Assembly: GCA_013350335.1 (NCBI GenBank)
Contig: CM023540.1
Coordinates: 2,914,001 to 2,978,000 of the forward strand
Origin: Chimonanthus salicifolius
Lineage: Eukaryota > Streptophyta > Magnoliopsida > Laurales > Calycanthaceae
DNA: 64,000 bases
Reading direction: 5' to 3'
The translations under genes were made by a program, and so were the position numbers. Under the pieces are notes generated by a model that ran no database searches, was not told where the DNA came from, and saw only the letters and a program-made list of their open reading frames with translations. Position 1 is the stretch's first letter, and every line of letters starts with the position of its first letter. Positions 24,601 to 36,052 of the stretch are shown one piece after another.

Positions 24601-25805
24601 GGATGAACTTGACCAAGTTGACTAACGAAACATACTAGGCGAATTCGACAAATTGGACAAACTGGACAAACTGGACAAAGTGGACGAACAGAACAAAGTT
24701 GACAAATTGAACGAATTGTAAAAAGTGGACAAATTTGTCAAAGTGGACAAACAGGACAAAGTTGAAGAACTATAGAATGTGGACAAACTGGGCGAACTAG
24801 ACAAGCTGGACAAATTGACTAAACTGGAACAACTTGACCAACTGGACAAACTAGACGATTCGGAGAAATTAGATAAATTGGTCAAACTGGATAAATTGGA
24901 AAAACTGGACCATGTAGAAACTTGACAAAATAGACAAACTGGAAAAAGTGAGCAAAGTGAACAAAGTAGACAAACTGGACAAAGTGAGCAGAGTGAAGTA
25001 GACAAACTGGATATACTGGACAACCCGGACAAAGTGGACGAAATTGAAAGAGTGAACAAACATGACAAAGTGGACGAACTGTAGAAAGTGGGCAAACTCG
25101 AAAAAGTGGATAAAGCAGATTAACTAGACAAAGTGGACGAACTGTAGAAAGTGGGCAAACTCGAAAAAGTGGATAAAGCGGATTAATTAGACAAAGTGGA
25201 CAAATAAGACCAACTGGACAAAAAGGATGAACTAGACAAATTAGATAAACTCGACAAACTCGACAAATTGGTCAAACTGGACCAACTGGACATACTTGAC
25301 AAATTAGACAAAGTGGAGAAAGTGGACGAAATTGACAAACTGGATGAACAGGACAAAGTGGACAAACTGAACGTATTAGAAAGAGTGGACAAATTTGTCA
25401 AAGTGGACGAACTGTACAAAGTGGACGAACTAGTCAAACTGCACGAATTGGACCAACAGAACAAAGTGGACAAATTGAATTGGACAAGTTAGATAAACTA
25501 GTCAAGCTGGACAAATTGGAAAAAATCGACCAACTGCACAAATTCGACAAAATAGACCAACTGGAATAACTAAAGGAATTGGACAAATTAGATAAACTGG
25601 TCAAGCTGGACAAACTGGACCAACTGGACAAATTTGACTTGCAAAACAATTTGGAAAACGTGAACAAGGTGGATAAACTAGATGAACAGGACAAAGTGGA
25701 CGAACTGAACGAATTGGAAAAGGTGAACAAACATGACAAAGTGGAAGAATTGTACAAAGTGGACAGACAGGAAAAACAACTCAAACAGGACAAACAAGAC
25801 ATCTT
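21668..25805. repeat. 9-bp minisatellite AAYTGGACR with ~1-kb higher-order repeat
   Basis: About 4.1 kb of the degenerate unit AACTGGACA/AATTGGACG, with AAAGTGGAC variants from about 24670 on. A higher-order repeat is visible: the marker GGAGGAACATAACAAACTAA recurs near 22040, 22312, 22983, 23253, 24063 and 24314, and TTCGACATAATGG near 21896, 22847 and 23916, giving a period of 0.94-1.08 kb in three copies. Because the unit is three codons long, frames stay open on both strands: (LDE/LDK/LDQ)n on plus, Ser-rich, (VQF)n and Pro/Arg-rich on minus. These open frames are a by-product of periodicity and I do not call them genes. The array interrupts pararetroviral sequence. Confidence 0.92.
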
Positions 25806-25924
25806 TAGCAACTTTTCTTCTCAGCATAACATTTAGCAATATACCTCCACCAAAAAGAGATGATTCCAAATGGCTCTAATACAAACAAGTACAGGAACTA
25901 AAATGATAAGATCATCTCAAATAT
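25806..25924 (-). other. Viral leader with tRNA-Met primer-site match (copy 1)
   Basis: Minus strand at 25872-25886 reads GTTTGTATTAGAGCC, close to the Caulimoviridae primer site (TGGTATCAGAGC); the better copy is at 26398-26412. It is followed by TTTTTGGTGGAGGTATA and then the minisatellite. This is the site where the viral genome is numbered from. Confidence 0.6.
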
Positions 25925-26170
25925 TCAAATTTTCTTTTTCATTAATTCTTTTGCTTTAGTAGAATTTTTACGAAATAATTCAGCTAACCGAGATTCCTTT
26001 TCAACTTCTTTTTCTTTTCCTTTGTATTTTGCTGAACAATACCGAAACTTTCCACCACGAAGGTATTCAGAAACTGATCCGCCAGGATTAATATGAGAGT
26101 CAGGGTCCCGCCGAGGATGGAGATTTTCAAGGGGCACAACTTCATCATCAAGATTTTCTTCTATATCATG
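25920..26170 (-). pseudogene. Viral C-terminal ORF fragment (copy 2)
   Basis: Minus strand, open from about 26170 to 25925 and ending in MKKKI and stop. It carries DSHINPGGSVSEYLRGGK and a Lys/Glu-rich tail. The segment is half of a tandem duplication of about 530 bp (25660-26187 and 26188-26626). The same upstream part is also found at 57497-57580 across element 3, so this copy shows the uninterrupted viral order. Domain not recognised. Confidence 0.65.
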
Positions 26171-26185
26171 ATTACTATCCCAATC

Positions 26186-26320
26186 GTGAACAAGGTGGAC
26201 AAACTAGATGAACAGGACAAAGTGGACGAACTGAACGAATTGGAAAAGGTGAACAAACAGGACAAAGTGGACGAATTGTACAAAGTGGACAGACAGGAAA
26301 AACAACTCATACAAGACGAA
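26186..26320. repeat. Minisatellite tail, duplicated copy
   Basis: About 135 bp of the AAAGTGGAC/GAACTGGAC unit, nearly identical to 25660-25795, carried along in the 530-bp tandem duplication. Confidence 0.85.
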
Positions 26321-26449
26321 CAAGACATCTTTAGCAACTTTTCTTCTCAACATAACATTTAGCAATATACCCCCACCAAAAAGAGATGATTCTAAATGGC
26401 TCTAATACCAACAAGGACATGATCTAAAATGACAGGATCATCTCAAATA
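26321..26449 (-). other. Viral leader with tRNA-Met primer site (copy 2)
   Basis: Minus strand 26398-26412 reads GTTGGTATTAGAGCC, a good Caulimoviridae tRNA-Met primer site, in the same context as copy 1. Confidence 0.68.
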
Positions 26450-26626
26450 TTCAACTCTTCTTTTTCATTAATTCTTTTGCTTTACAGAATTTTTACAAAA
26501 TAATTCAGCTAACCGAGATTCCTTTTCAACTTCTTTTTCTTTTCCTTTGTCTTTTGCTAAAAAATACCAAAACTTTCCACCACGAAGGTATTCAGAAACT
26601 GATCCGCCAGGATTAATATGAGAGTC
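26450..26626 (-). pseudogene. Viral C-terminal ORF fragment (copy 3), cut by element 3
   Basis: Same gene piece as 25920-26170, with a lost base and changes near the end. It is interrupted at GAGTC (26622-26626) by element 3; the same five bases restart viral sequence at 57492. This ties the viral DNA left of 26626 to that right of 57497. Confidence 0.75.
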
Positions 26627-27667
26627 TGTAACACCCCAATTTCCTCAATTAGATGGATAATTACGAAAATGCCCCTGGATTGGTGAATTTATTAATTGTG
26701 ATGTTAAATGAGGAAATAGTGGGACCTATTGCTCAAATTAAGACCCTATGAGCACTTTATAAATGTCAAATTTGATTGGATAAGTAATGTACATCAATTT
26801 GGGTCAATATGGTTAATTGGGTCAAAGGACCCAATTGGACCTAATGGGTCATAATGGACTCATTAGACCATTGGGTGAGCCCAAATTTAATGGGGTTAAA
26901 CTGAATTGATTAGAAATCAAGTGGAGCAAAAATGGGTAGGCTTGATGCACAAGTGAAAACCATTTAAAAATGGCTAAAACAGCCCATAAATGGGTCATGT
27001 TGTCAAAACAGGTCAAGGAACTAATTGGGGACCCAATGGGTCGGGTTGATCAAGTTTGACCATGGCTGACCGTGTGGGCCCTCAAATGAGCTCAATGGTG
27101 AGTCAAATCAGGTTGAGTGGGACTGAATTGAGTTGGTTTTGAATTAAGAAATGAGTTGACTCAAGTGTAATTAATGTATGGTATTTAATGTGGTGAGTTA
27201 AGCCATTGAGTTAGGTGAGTCAAAATGGAAATCAAAGGGTCTGTAAATTCAGTGAGTTAAGTGGAATATGAGGAGTTATTTTGGTCTCAAACAAACCAAA
27301 ACAAGTCCCACACGTTGGGGACTTGTTATGGTGATTTCCATGCTAAATTTTTAATGTAAATGGATGGGAATTGGATGAGTAACATGGGGAGCTGAATGGT
27401 TACATTGGTTAGTGCCAATGGGTGCTTTGGCTGGCAGCAGGTGTCTCATTGAAATGAGCAAGAGTTTATGAGGGAAATGAAGGGATTAAGTGGCTGAATT
27501 ACAAAAGAGATAGACCACCTCATTTGGTCGATTTTCACATTGAAAATCTTAAGAATCCCCATCTCTCTCCTTCTCTCCAAACTCTTTCTCGTGGCTGAAC
27601 CAGCAGTGGTGTTTGCACAAATTGATCAAGCATAAACCAGCAAAGGAAGGGAGGCTAAGAAAGATAG
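26627..27667 (+). repeat. 5' LTR of element 3, first part
   Basis: TGTAACACCCC start; collinear with 53926-54965. It is broken at AAGATAG by a solo LTR; GATAG is at 27663-27667 and 31235-31239. Confidence 0.93.
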
Positions 27668-30600
27668 TGTAACACCCCGATTTCTCAATGATGTGGATAA
27701 TTATGAAAATGCCCCTGGATTGGTAAATTTAATGGTTATGATGCTGAATAAGGAAATAGTGGGGCCCATTGCTCAAACTAAGATCCTATGAACATATTAT
27801 AAGGGTCAAATTATAATGGATGGGTAATGTACATCAAATTGGGTCAAAATAATTAATTGGCTCAAAGAATTCTCAATGATTGGAATAATTACGAAAATGC
27901 CCCTGGATTGGTGAGTTCAATAAATATGATTGTAAGTAAGGAAATGGTGGGGCCCATTGCTCAAATTAAGATCATATGAGCACATTATGAATGTCAAGTT
28001 TGATTGGATGGGTAATATACATCAATTGGGTCAAAAATGGCTAAATGGGTCAAAAGGCCCAAATGGGACCCATCGGGTCAAAATGGATGATTTGACCGTT
28101 TTGTGAACTTAAATTAAATGGGGTTAGGCTGATTTTATTGGAAATCAAGTGGAGGAAAAATGGGGAGGCTTGACCCATATGTAAAAATCAGTTACAAATG
28201 ACCAAAATACCCCTAATCGGGTCAAGGAGCTAAAAGTGGACCCAACAGGTCGAGTTGACTATGGTTGACCATGTGGACCCTCAAGGGAGCTAAAATATGA
28301 GTTAAATCAGTTGAGTGGGACTGAAGTGAGTTGGAATTAAATCAAGTAGTGAGTCAACACATGTGCATTAAATGAAATGCATTAAGTATGTGAGTTGGGT
28401 GAGTTGAGATGGAAATCTAAATAGCCTTGAGTTCAAGTGAGTCAAAAGGGAAATTGAAGGGACTATAAAATCAGTGAGTTGAATGGAAATTTGAAGAGGT
28501 TGGCTGGTCTCAAACCAACCAAAACAAGTCCCACACGTTGGGGACTTGTTTTGGTGATTTCCATAATGTATTTTAAATGAGAATACATGGGATTGAGATG
28601 AGATAAATGGTAAACTGAATGGCTGCATGGGTAGGTGCCAAGGGGTGCCTTGGATGGCACCCAATGCCCATTGATTTTGTTAAGAAGTTATGAGGGAATT
28701 GAGAGGTCATGGTGGCTGAAATACAAAAGCAATGAACCCCATGTTTAGCCGATTTTTGTCATTGCAAACCCAAGTTTTTCCCATCTCTTTCTCCCTCTCT
28801 CCAATTTGTGTTCTTGGCTGGAACAGCAGAGGTTTTTGGCACCAATTATTCAAGCTTAAACCAGCAAGGAATTAAGGAAGAAAGGAAGAAATAAAAGATA
28901 GGAAGCAAGGATCAAAAGTCAAGAAGGAAGGCTTGGAAAATTGGTAAGTATTTCCATTGAGTGTTGTTGAAAAACATGGAACAAATGGGGTGTGTCTTGG
29001 GCCATGGTCATGGCTGAATACACCAATGTTTAACCTTGATTAATGGAGGTTTAGAAATGGTAAAGATGACCATTGGGTTCGGCCACCATGAAGGGCCGAA
29101 CCCCATGTAAAAGATTGCTTGGTTTTCATGTTTTGGAAACATGAAAACCATGGGTTTTATGAACTATTTTTGGGTTTATTTAAGATTCAAATGCATGTCT
29201 TAGAAAGGTTTAAAACATGGATTCGGATGTCAGAAAAGGCTGAACTTTATGTGGTCTAAATCAGTGGATTAAAATTGGAAAAAATGGACCATGGGGATCG
29301 GCCATCTTGGATGGCCGAATCCCATGAAGTTGTGTTGGTTTTTGGATGGTTTCTTTGAAAGGTGAAACCTGATAATAATATATTGTTTATTACATGATTA
29401 TTGGAGGTTTAAAAAAATAGTAGACATAACGATTGGGTTCGGCTACCATGGAGGGCCGAACCCCATGTAAAAGAGTGTTGGTTTTCATGTTGGGAAACAT
29501 GGAAACCATAGACTTTTTATGGACTGTTTTTGGATGGTTTTTGAAAGGTAAAACCCGATAATATTGTGTTGATTCTTACATGATTTAATGGACATGTGAT
29601 GTAAGTTACAAAGGGTCCAAAACATGGGCATAGGGTTCGGCCACATTGGATGGCCGAACCCCATAAAAATGTTTGATAAGTTGGTATGGTTTTGGAGAGA
29701 TAAAGCCATACCAAATGGTGGAGATTTTTATGTGGTAAGGTTACTGATTTTGGTTGGCCATGGGATGGCTGAACCATGTAGTTAACATGGTTAAAGAGTA
29801 GAACTTAACTTGTGAACAAATGATGAATCATTGAGTAGGAGAATCATAGGGTTCGGCCATATGAATGGCCGAACCCCATAGATTGTTTTATTGGAGATTA
29901 TGAATTGGTTATATGAGTTGGATTAAGTAAACATATGGAGTTATGTTTGGACTTAGTAATAAGTAAATAACCAGCCACTAAGGTAGATTACTTTTATGAT
30001 TTTTGTTTATGAGCAAGATTAGACATTGGTTAGACCAATGGCAAATCTGTGAATACAAGTCAAATGAAGGGATTGATCAAAGGACTTACAAGATGTTTTG
30101 GGTCTTATATGTGAATGGACACTTAAGTGACATTATGATTTACTGATTATTGTATCACAAGGTGACGAGAGTTGAACGACGTGCGAGTCGTGACCAGGTG
30201 AAGCTCAAAGAGGAACGGACACTTAAGCAAAATTTAGGTAGGTTTCCTACCTACTTGTAACCACAGTTTTACCCCAGTTTTCTTATGAGACTCTTGTTTT
30301 ATTATATGTGTTTCAAATGATATATTATGCATTAACAAATGGCATACAGGCATTGGCATCTCATGCATAGACATGGGATTATGAATGAGGTTCTACAGTG
30401 TTTCAAGTTATGAGTTACGTCCTCCTTCGGAGGTGCAAGTCACGCCAGGAAGAGTAACATGATGATCATAGTCACAATGGTCTCCTTAGGCGATGAGAGT
30501 CCCGCCAGGAGGACTCATATGTGATATGAATCAGTCAGTGATGAAGTGGTGAAAGTGTGTTGTAATTTACCTTGTCGGTACAAGGCACGTCAAGTGATGG

Positions 30601-31234
30601 CTATGAATGTACATGATGGGGGAGGCTCATTGCATGTGCATATTTCATAGTATTGTTTTACCTGTTTTTACTAATTATGTACTATGATATATATGCATGT
30701 TTTATATGCTAATCATGTGGTAGCCCTGATTCGGGAACCTACTGGGCGCGTTGATCTAACGCCCTAATTCTATCTTCAGAGGAGTATGCAGGTACAAGCA
30801 AAGGGAAAGAAAAGGTCGTTGACCAGGAGGGGAGCCAAGCCTAAGCGCTTGAATGATGGACTGGACTACTTTATATTACTGTCATTTGAATACTTTTGTT
30901 GGACATGTAATAATTCATTACTTGCTATGGTTTGATTAGGTTAATAACCTTTGGATCGTTGATTTATCTTAATTAATGTCTGAAACTATTACTTGCTATC
31001 TAGTCTTTCTATTCCGCAATTAATCTAGATTATTCCGCATGTTGATGGTAGTTCCATGTGTGATTCATTATCGTGGTCTAGTCCATGTACACATGGGTGG
31101 CCAGTTAAGGTTCAGACTTGGGTAGTCTGAACTTAACTCGCGTCGTGACGCCGCCCGCTCTCTTTCGATGTTTTATTACTTTTTTTTAAAAAAAAATTAG
31201 ACTCTAAAATTCTCGGAAAGGGCGGGGAGTTACA
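27668..31234 (+). repeat. Solo LTR (same family as element 2)
   Basis: 3567 bp, TGTAACACCCCG..GGGGAGTTACA, flanked by GATAG on both sides with no interior, so it is the product of LTR-LTR recombination. It carries a short internal duplication of the LTR start (about 27867-27900, TTCTCAATGATTGGAATAATT). Palindromes at 29074, 29293, 29434, 29634 and 29849; GGCGATGAGAG..CGCC module at about 30475-30515; U5 hairpin 31103-31138. Confidence 0.93.
28944..30791 (+). other. Putative LTR leader intron with palindrome array (solo LTR)
   Basis: AAATTG|GTAAGTATT to GTATGCAG|GTAC, containing five palindromes. In one (29293) the left arm reads GGATCGG and the right CCGAATCC. Confidence 0.45.
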
Positions 31235-33744
31235 GATAGGAAGTAAAGAGCAAAGGCAAGAAGAAAAGCTTGGAATTTGGTAAGTATTCCCATGGGTATT
31301 TTGTTTAATAAGATGGAACAAATGGAATATGTTTTGGGCCATGGGTATGGCCTAATGCATCAAGGTTTAAACCTTGGGTAATGGAGGTTTAAAAATTATA
31401 AAAAGGGATCATTGGGTTCGGCCACCTTGGAGGGCCGAACCCCATGGAAATAATTGTTTGGTTTTGATGGTCTTTGAAACATGAAACCATGCAATTGTGG
31501 GACTGTTTTAGATGTTTTTATTAGACTTAAAATGCATGTTTTAAAAAGGTTTAAAACATGGATTCGGATGTCATGAATGGCTGAATGTAACATGGGTCTA
31601 AAACCTTGGGTATTAAATGATGAAAGGGGTTCATTGGGTTCGGCCATCTTGGATGGCCGAACCCCATGAAATGATGTTGGAATTTTGATGGTTTTTGTAA
31701 GTTAAAACCATGCAAATGATTTACTGTTTTGGATGATTAGATTAGACATAAGATGAATGTTTTAGAGGTTCAAACCAAAGGCCATAGGGTTCAGCCAATG
31801 AGCATGGCCAAACCCCATGAAATGGTGTGATAATTTTATGGTTAATGGTGATGGTTTTGAGAGATAAAAACCATACATTACCATGGGGTTTTTATGTGAT
31901 TTACATGAAGATAATTTACTGATTTTGGTTGGCCAATATATGGCTGAACCATGGTAATGTTATGGTTAAGTTACTGATTTAAATCAGGGATAGATAATGG
32001 ACTAATTGAATCAAGAGAACACATGGCCGAACCCCATGGACTGTTTTTGGATGGTATGTTTGGATTAAATCCTATTGGAAACTATGATTTGTTTTATGCT
32101 TTTGATCTAAGAATTACCTAGGCTTAGTTATGGATTTAATACTAACTTGATCAACCATGATATAAGATGGAAAGTGGGGACAAAAACCAGATTGGTGAGG
32201 TTCGGCCATGTGTATGGCCGAACCCCACTAAAGGTCATTGGTGGCCTTAATGTGTAGCTAATTATGTGATTAAAGATGTGTGAATGAATAATTTAAAGGA
32301 TTAAATAAAGATGAGAGGCTCGGCCATGTGTATGGCCGAACCCCACCAAGACGGTTTAGTTTTGGTTATTGATGTTTAAGGAAAAGGTAAGTCTCAATGG
32401 CATAATGGTAAATATGGAGGAAAAGTTCAAAGATGAAATGATCAAAAGAATGGACTTATGAGTCAAAACTCAAGGTGGTATGGTTCGGCCATGTAGTATG
32501 GCCGAACACTACCAAGGTTTATTTGAAGTTATGGTTTAAGTGTAGGGTTGTAATTATATGAAAGAGTGGCAAAATTGTAAAAAGGTGGGGTTCGGCCATA
32601 CCATAGTGCATTTTTGGGACTTAGACCAAGTTGGAATTACATAATGAATGTTTGATTTGATGCTATGAAAATAAGGTATCGAAACTTACGAGAACGGCGT
32701 ACGAATTGTGAACGGGTGACGATTAAGAAAGATTGAACACTGAAGTGAATCTTCAGTAGGTTTCCTACCTACTTGTAACCACAATTATGATTTGGTTTTA
32801 TTACGTTTTTATGAGATATGTTGTAATTGATTTATGTTTTAAATGTGGTTTCGAATGATGAATTATGTGTTTACAAAAGACATACAATGCATTGACATCT
32901 CATGCATGGCATGGGATGATGATTGTGGAACCCGGAGCCCACACTCCGGTGATATACTGTGATGCAACTGTGAAACCTCCTTAGGCGATGGAGGTCCCTG
33001 CCAGGAGTAGTATGATGATGATGATAATACATTGGTTTCCTTAGGCGATGCAGGTCCCGCCAGGAGAAATGTTATTGTGATTTACCTTGACGGTGTGAGT
33101 CACGTCAAGTGATGGCTATGTATATGCATGTTGGGAGGGACTCATTACATGTGCATATTTCATAGCATTGATTTACCTGTTTTTGATAATCATATATTTG
33201 ATATATGCATGTTTTACAAGCTAACCATGTGGTAGCCCTGATCGGGAACCTACTAGGGGCGTTGATCTAGTGCCCTAATTCTATCCTCAGAGGAGAATAC
33301 AGGTACAAGGAAAGGGAAAGAGAAGGTCGATGACCAAGAGGGTAGCCAAACCTAAGTGCTTGATTGTTGTTTGGGATTTCTTTATTATTGTCTTTTGTGT
33401 TATATTTTATGGGCATGTAATAAGTTGATACCTTGCTATGGTTTGTTTAGGATATTAACAATGGATGGTTGGTTTATGTTATTTATTAATTGAGACTGGT
33501 ACTTGCTATCTATTCAATCTATTTCCGCAGTTAGTCTAGTTTATTCCACAAGTCACTGTTTAGTTCCATGTGTGGTTTGTATCGTGGGTTTAGTCCACGC
33601 ACACATGGGTGGCCAGTTAAGGGTCGGACTTGGGTAGTCCGAACTTAACTCGCGTCGTGACGCTACCCGCTCTCTTCCGGTATTATTCTATTATTAAAAA
33701 ACAAAATTTAGACTCTGATTTCTTGGAGAGGGCGGGGCGTTACA
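31235..33744 (+). repeat. 5' LTR of element 3, second part
   Basis: Collinear with 54961-57491. Palindromes at 31414, 31636, 31788, 32199, 32315 and 32482, and a half palindrome at about 32588 that has lost its right arm. CTCCTTAGGCGATG..CGCCAGGAG modules at about 32970-33064, U5 hairpin 33615-33650. It ends GGGGCGTTACA. Confidence 0.93.
31280..33302 (+). other. Putative LTR leader intron with palindrome array (element 3, 5' LTR)
   Basis: AATTTG|GTAAGTATT to GAATACAG|GTAC, with six complete palindromes and one half. Confidence 0.48.
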
Positions 33745-33745
33745 G

Positions 33746-33758
33746 TTGGTATCAGAGC
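33746..33758 (+). other. Primer binding site, tRNA-iMet (element 3)
   Basis: TTGGTATCAGAGC, one base after the LTR end. Confidence 0.93.
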
Positions 33759-34189
33759 GAAATGGGAAGTTGAATCATCGAAGTAAGATTAAGACGGTTT
33801 CATGTCTCACTGACAGATAAGAATCCCAACTGACCGACTCTTCGGAGTCCGCTGACTGGGGGCCGGATTAATTTACTTCGAGTGACTCAGACTGAATAAT
33901 CAATCTGAGAACGACAATGAAAGATAGCAAAGTAAAGTACAGTCATCATAACTGGATATATCAAACATAGCAAAGTAAGATGCACTCCCCTGATATCCCC
34001 ACATTGAGTAACAAACAACAGGAATTTATTGATTTCCCCAGGAACAAAGGAAAACAAAGTGTGAAGATTTGGCAATCTCCCCAAACAAAGCACATGAGAT
34101 TATGCATGAAAAGTCCCCCAAAATCAAGAATGGTTCTTTATTGGAACGGTTGTTGTTGATTTATATGTTTTATATGTTGTGGCACAGAT

Positions 34190-34726
34190 ATGTCAAGCAA
34201 CGAGGAATATACAGAGTTATGGGATAAAGGGACACCTAGTTGTCCAGTAGATTTGGTGTCGGCTTCCAACAATACTAGCATGGAAGTCAACATGGACCCT
34301 CGGGAGGGACCTCCCGAGGAAGATGACGTGGACCTAGCACTTGTTCCGGAGGATCTTATGGAAGACATTCCATGGATAATGGAACCTCCCGAGGAAGATT
34401 AAGAGGATCTAGCACCTTTTCCGGAGGATCCTAAGGAAGATGTTCCTATAATATTGGAATCGCTTGGGGAGATAGATCCCTACGATACGTGTGAGTTGTG
34501 CAACCAAGACGGGCACAACTGTATGTATTGTCCTCACCCTCTAGGCATTGTCTGCCCGGTCTGTGGACTGCATGGGCACGGAGAGGCTAGGACTAATTGT
34601 CCTTATATTGGAGGACCAGGGGTAATACCCTGTGTGACATGTGGAGTATTGGGACACGTGGCGATGACATGTCCTGATAATCGCTTCAGGTTCGCTGATG
34701 ATGCAGAATCTTCCACGGAAGATTAG
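34190..34726 (+). pseudogene. Three-zinc-knuckle ORF of element 3, one nonsense mutation
   Basis: Same protein as at 12685: MSSNEEYTELWDKGTPSCP start, acidic middle, knuckles CELCNQDGHNCMYC, CPVCGLHGHGEARTNC and CVTCGVLGHVAMTC, end SSTED. All three knuckles have complete ligands. One TAA at 34400-34402 (in an EED stretch) interrupts it; the frame is otherwise continuous to 34726. It stands between primer site and gag in an element that has its own Gag knuckle, so it is an additional ORF, not part of Gag. GTTGTGGCACAG|AT precedes the ATG. Confidence 0.8.
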
Positions 34727-34918
34727 GTTAAGAGGTAGAAAAGAAAGACAGGGAAAGGGGAATATTTTGTAAGGGTGCATTTTGTTATTCTTAGGGTTTG
34801 TTTTACCCTATCAACCTTTGTACAAAAATGAATTATGAATATATATAAAGTTGCCATTTTATGATTCTATGAGGATTGCTAGTATTAAATGTATGTTGTG
34901 AAGAAAACTAAACCAATA

Positions 34919-36052
34919 ATGTTTTCATGAATTAGGGAGAAATTGCACCACAGAAAAAGATCTTAAAGAATCCAAAGGGAAAAGAAAAAGTATTACAAAT
35001 TGGAGTTGGCGAAGGGGCTTCAAAAAGAAGGACGCGACAAGACGGTAAAGGGAAGGAGAAAGTGTTAATAATCACTCAACAAGGGAAAGTGGTGCCTCCA
35101 CATGAGAAAGTTGTACACGAGAAGGTACAATCAGTACATGACAGGGAGCAATCAGTTCATGATGAGGAGAGATCAGTCCATGAAAGATCACTCAATGAGG
35201 AAGAGTCGCATCATTTTCGGGACGAAGAGGAGAATAGTAACTCTTCATATGGACGGAAGGAAGAGAAGAACAGCAACAACAATGTGACTGTACCCTACGT
35301 ACCACCTGAATTACAAAGCTTGGTGCAAGCTGTAGTTACGTCTGTCCTCCAACAACATATGAATGGAGGTGGAAGCACGGATGAGGCTAATGACCGGAAT
35401 ATGGTCAGGGACTTCCAACAATAGCGGCCACCTTATTTCAAGGGAAGAGAGGGGCCTGTTGGAGCGGAGAACTGGCTGAAGAAAATCTCCCAGATATTGA
35501 CTCTGCTTAGCATCAAGAGTCACGCCCACAAGATTCTATTGGCCACGTCACAGTTGATAGATGACGCTGGTAAGTGGTGGGAAGTAGTGGAGAAACAACG
35601 GGCGCTTGTGCCAGAAAGGGAGAGAACGGAAATGACCTGGGAACAATTCTCAGCGATGTTCCTGGAAAGCTATTTCCCGGAGGAGGAAAGAGGAGGACAG
35701 ACTCAAGCATTTCTGTCACTGGTGCAGGGCTCCATGACAGTAGCTGAGTATCATCGGGAATTCTTGAGCTTATCATGTTATGCGTTCTACGTTGTGGACA
35801 CGGAATATCGGAAGGCTCGGAAGTTCGAGAGCGGGTTGCGGCCAAACATTAGGGCCAGAGTGGCCGTGTTCAAAGCAGCTACGCTGGCGGAAGTGGTCAG
35901 GAAACCTCCCATTGTGGAGCAGGAACTGGTAGAGTTTGCACGAGTGGACAACCGCCGAGCGCCGAGTGCGAGGGGTACTTATTAACCCAACAAGAAGTTC
36001 CGGCCGAACTTCAGCAGACCCTCGCCATCTGTTGGATCTACTGGGGGCATCC
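34919..36052 (+). pseudogene. gag: gag of element 3, 5' part
   Basis: The N-terminal region is rich in charged residues with a VHDREQSVHDEERSVHE-like repeat (about 35100-35200). The retrotransposon Gag domain follows (YFKGREGPVGAENW, ATSQLIDDAGKWWEVVEKQ, TWEQFSAMFLESYFPEEER, EYHREFLSLSCYAF, RKARKFESGLRP). An in-frame TAG stands at 35422-35424 (QQ then stop, where the minus-strand relative has QQQRPPYF), consistent with CAG to TAG. The start is uncertain, as no good ATG opens the frame near 34919. It is cut at 36052 by a minus-strand element and continues at 46305 with the zinc knuckle. Confidence 0.85.

Noticed and set aside
21966..24625. Long ORFs encoding (LDE/LDK)n on plus and Ser-rich or VQF-rich proteins on minus
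   Set aside because: The 9-bp unit keeps all frames periodic, so open frames arise on both strands without selection; no start context, domain or codon bias supports a gene.
27842..27910. Start of another nested LTR (TTCTCAATGATTGG)
   Set aside because: No TGTAACACC terminus and no second LTR end; it is an internal partial duplication also seen at 49725-49760.
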